NCBI GenBank assembly: GCA_030038075.1
Contig: JASHPO010000068.1
Location: forward strand, 1-33,673
Length of the DNA stretch: 33,673 bases
Reading direction: 5' to 3'
Source: Nitrososphaerales archaeon
GTDB lineage: Archaea > Thermoproteota > Nitrososphaeria > Nitrososphaerales > CADDZS01
The notes under the pieces are model-generated. The model did no database searches. It saw nothing but the letters and a program-made list of their open reading frames with translations, and was not told where the DNA came from. This document shows positions 32,139 through 33,673 of this stretch, piece after piece. Position 1 is the first letter of the stretch. Every line of letters starts with the position of its first letter. Position numbers and translations under genes: made by a program.

Positions 32139-32960
32139 ATGTTTAATGAAGTACTAGGCAGGGAAGTAAATGTTCCTGACGAGCCTATGAGGATTGTCAG
32201 CTTAAGTCCAGCGATAACAGAGATTCTCTTCAGGCTAGGCTTGGATGAAAAGGTGGTCGGCGTCAGCGCGTTTTGCGCTAGACCTTCGGAAGCGAGAAAG
32301 AAAAGGAAGTTTGGAAGTTACAGTACAGTAAACATAAAGCTTCTCGAAGCTGTGAAAACTGACCTTGTATTTGCCATAACTGGTTACCAGAGAAATCTTG
32401 CGCAAGAGCTATCGAGGAGTTTTACTGTCTATCCTTTGGAACTTCCGGTGTCGGTTGCAGGCATAGTTGATCTTGTGACTAAAGTGGGATTGGTAACCGA
32501 AGAGTGTGATAAGGCGCGAGAGCTGGCATCCGCGCTAATTGGAAGCTTGGCGGAGATGAGATCTCCGCGCGAAAAATTTCGGAAGGTCTATCTTGAGATA
32601 GATTTGGGAGGTCCTGTTTCTTTCGGCGCCTTTAGTTACATTACGGATGCCATTAATTTCATAGGTGCATACAGCGTATCTGAAAAAAAGCGAACGGAAT
32701 GGTTGAGTGTCGACATCAATTCAATTCGAAGGGAGAACCCCGATGTTCTCATCTATGAAGCAAAAATGTATTCGCACTTTGACAATTCAAAGCTTGAAAT
32801 GTTGATCAGAAAACGCGGATGGGATTCGCTCGACTTTTTTAAACGCAGAAATTACTTCCTGACACCGGGCCCCTTGGATTTCTTTGCTCATCACGGGCCA
32901 AGCTTCATTACCGAGGCGATGCCATGGCTAGTTCAAAAATTGGAGAATTTGAATCGATGA
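32139..32960 (+). CDS. BtuF-like periplasmic-binding-fold protein without signal peptide
   Basis: 273 residues of the cobalamin/iron-siderophore binding (Peripl_BP_2) fold: RIVSLSPAITEILFRLGLDE near residue 18, KLLEAVKTDLVFA (about 67-79), VYLEIDLGG in the middle, and FLTPGPLDFFAHHGPSFITE near the end. Unlike ABC substrate-binding proteins it begins directly with the mature domain; an in-frame TAA at 32127 excludes a longer N-terminus and no lipobox or signal is seen. No btuC/btuD genes are nearby. It may therefore bind a corrinoid or related ligand in the cytoplasm. TTATTATC sits at about -27 from the ATG, consistent with a leaderless transcript. Dph6 follows 132 nt downstream. Confidence 0.8.
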   Translation: MFNEVLGREVNVPDEPMRIVSLSPAITEILFRLGLDEKVVGVSAFCARPSEARKKRKFGSYSTVNIKLLEAVKTDLVFAITGYQRNLAQELSRSFTVYPLELPVSVAGIVDLVTKVGLVTEECDKARELASALIGSLAEMRSPREKFRKVYLEIDLGGPVSFGAFSYITDAINFIGAYSVSEKKRTEWLSVDINSIRRENPDVLIYEAKMYSHFDNSKLEMLIRKRGWDSLDFFKRRNYFLTPGPLDFFAHHGPSFITEAMPWLVQKLENLNR

Positions 32961-33092
32961 CGGGACCCAGGTCGGAAGAAGTTTATCCAAAAAAACGATA
33001 TCTGTCTGTAGTCCGACATTGCTTCCCTTTGGAATCTACGTATTGCTCCTTCAGGTATCGAATACGCCGCCATCGAATCATGAGGCGAGTGT

Positions 33093-33673
33093 ATGAAAGC
33101 ATGTGTATTGTGGACCGGCGGAAAGGATAGCTGCCTCGCTCTTCATCGCGCTCTTGATGAAGGAATATCTGTCGTTGGTCTCGTAACATTTGTTCCGGCA
33201 GACGGTCGAGATTTCAAAGCACATCCGAGAAAAGTCATTGAATGTCAAACGCGGGCGATGCAAATACCTCACGTCTTCCTTCCGATCGTTGAGCCGTACG
33301 AAAAGAGCTATGAAGATAAACTTGCGTTGCTCCGTGATGTGATCAATGTAGAAGGAATGATCAGCGGAGACATAGATCATGTTACGAACCTGCCCAACTG
33401 GATGGAACAAAGATGCACGAAAGTAGGTATCGACATGATTCGGCCTCTGTGGAAGAATGATCGCAAGGCTTTGATGAATGAGATTCTTGACCGACAGATT
33501 CAGGCTCAAATAACATGGATTAATGACACGAATATTCCTATTGCTTGGAAGGGTAGAATAATTGACCGATGTCTCCTAGATGAGCTATCGCGGATAACTG
33601 AAAGGACTGGCATAGATCTTTGCGGCGAGAATGGGGAGTACCATACTATGGTCACTAGAGCGCCAATCTTTGG
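33093..33673 (+). CDS. dph6: Diphthine-ammonia ligase (ATP-PPase), 3' end cut by the window
   Basis: The frame starts at ATG 33093 with MKACVLWTGGKDSCLALHRA: the PP-loop S/T-G-G-K-D-S that binds ATP pyrophosphate. The visible 193 residues continue through HPRKVIECQTRAMQIPH and GMISGDIDHVTNLPN to LCGENGEYHTMVTRAPIF, the highly characteristic Dph6/MJ0570 ending motif. It would perform the last step (amidation) of diphthamide synthesis on elongation factor 2. It runs off the right edge; about 30 residues are missing relative to the usual ~220-230. No other dph gene is in the window. Confidence 0.9.
   Translation, partial: MKACVLWTGGKDSCLALHRALDEGISVVGLVTFVPADGRDFKAHPRKVIECQTRAMQIPHVFLPIVEPYEKSYEDKLALLRDVINVEGMISGDIDHVTNLPNWMEQRCTKVGIDMIRPLWKNDRKALMNEILDRQIQAQITWINDTNIPIAWKGRIIDRCLLDELSRITERTGIDLCGENGEYHTMVTRAPIF

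Overview
This window is archaeal chromosome, most likely from a Nitrososphaerota-type (thaumarchaeal) or related soil lineage. The archaeal assignment is firm: a DRG-type GTPase with a TGS domain, a PAC2 proteasome-assembly-type protein, archaeal DhnA-type aldolase, stand-alone Elp3, Dph6, frequent TTG/GTG starts, and TATA-like boxes about 25-30 nt upstream of start codons (leaderless style). The phylum is inference. No marker of ammonia oxidation is present. A secreted glutamic (G1) peptidase hints at an acidic habitat.

Layout. 1-5.9 kb: 5'-truncated ClC channel with CBS domains; an A-rich orphan HTH gene bracketed by tRNA-like fragments; an ABC-2 exporter operon (minus strand); two tiny membrane ORFs; the decayed end of an MFS transporter. 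5.9-9.3 kb: sugar nucleotidyltransferase, then a GT-like membrane protein, zinc-ribbon membrane protein and PPK2 kinase as a plus-strand run. 9.3-14.9 kb: a tightly overlapping six-gene minus-strand operon (two secreted/anchored surface proteins, DUF4129-like, MoxR AAA ATPase, DUF58, polytopic membrane protein). 15.2-23.7 kb: methyltransferase, structured intergenic region, two small proteins, endonuclease III, AmrS-type radical SAM enzyme, PAC2 protein, membrane-anchored ferredoxin, HExxH metallopeptidase, HIT protein, Elp3 and an orphan protein. 23.7-26.6 kb: divergent FBPase and FBP aldolase (gluconeogenic pair), then DRG. 27-29.5 kb: second ABC exporter operon with two permeases. 29.8-33.7 kb: small zinc-binding and hypothetical proteins, G1 peptidase, a BtuF-like protein without signal peptide, and 3'-truncated Dph6.

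The most interesting signal is non-coding. About 320 bp at 6680-7006 (plus) recurs as a diverged inverted copy at 26638-26980 (minus). Both copies carry a matching AT-rich/TATA promoter block, a strongly conserved ~168-nt core with G-run/C-run palindromes, three CAGGT motifs at an exact 13-nt period and a TCAAACGT-loop hairpin, and both end just before an unrelated protein gene on the same strand. They look like paralogous RNA genes or mobile leader/regulatory elements, and I do not recognise the family.

Gene organisation is dense: five convergent gene pairs overlap at their stop codons, and operon genes repeatedly overlap by 4 or 11 nt.
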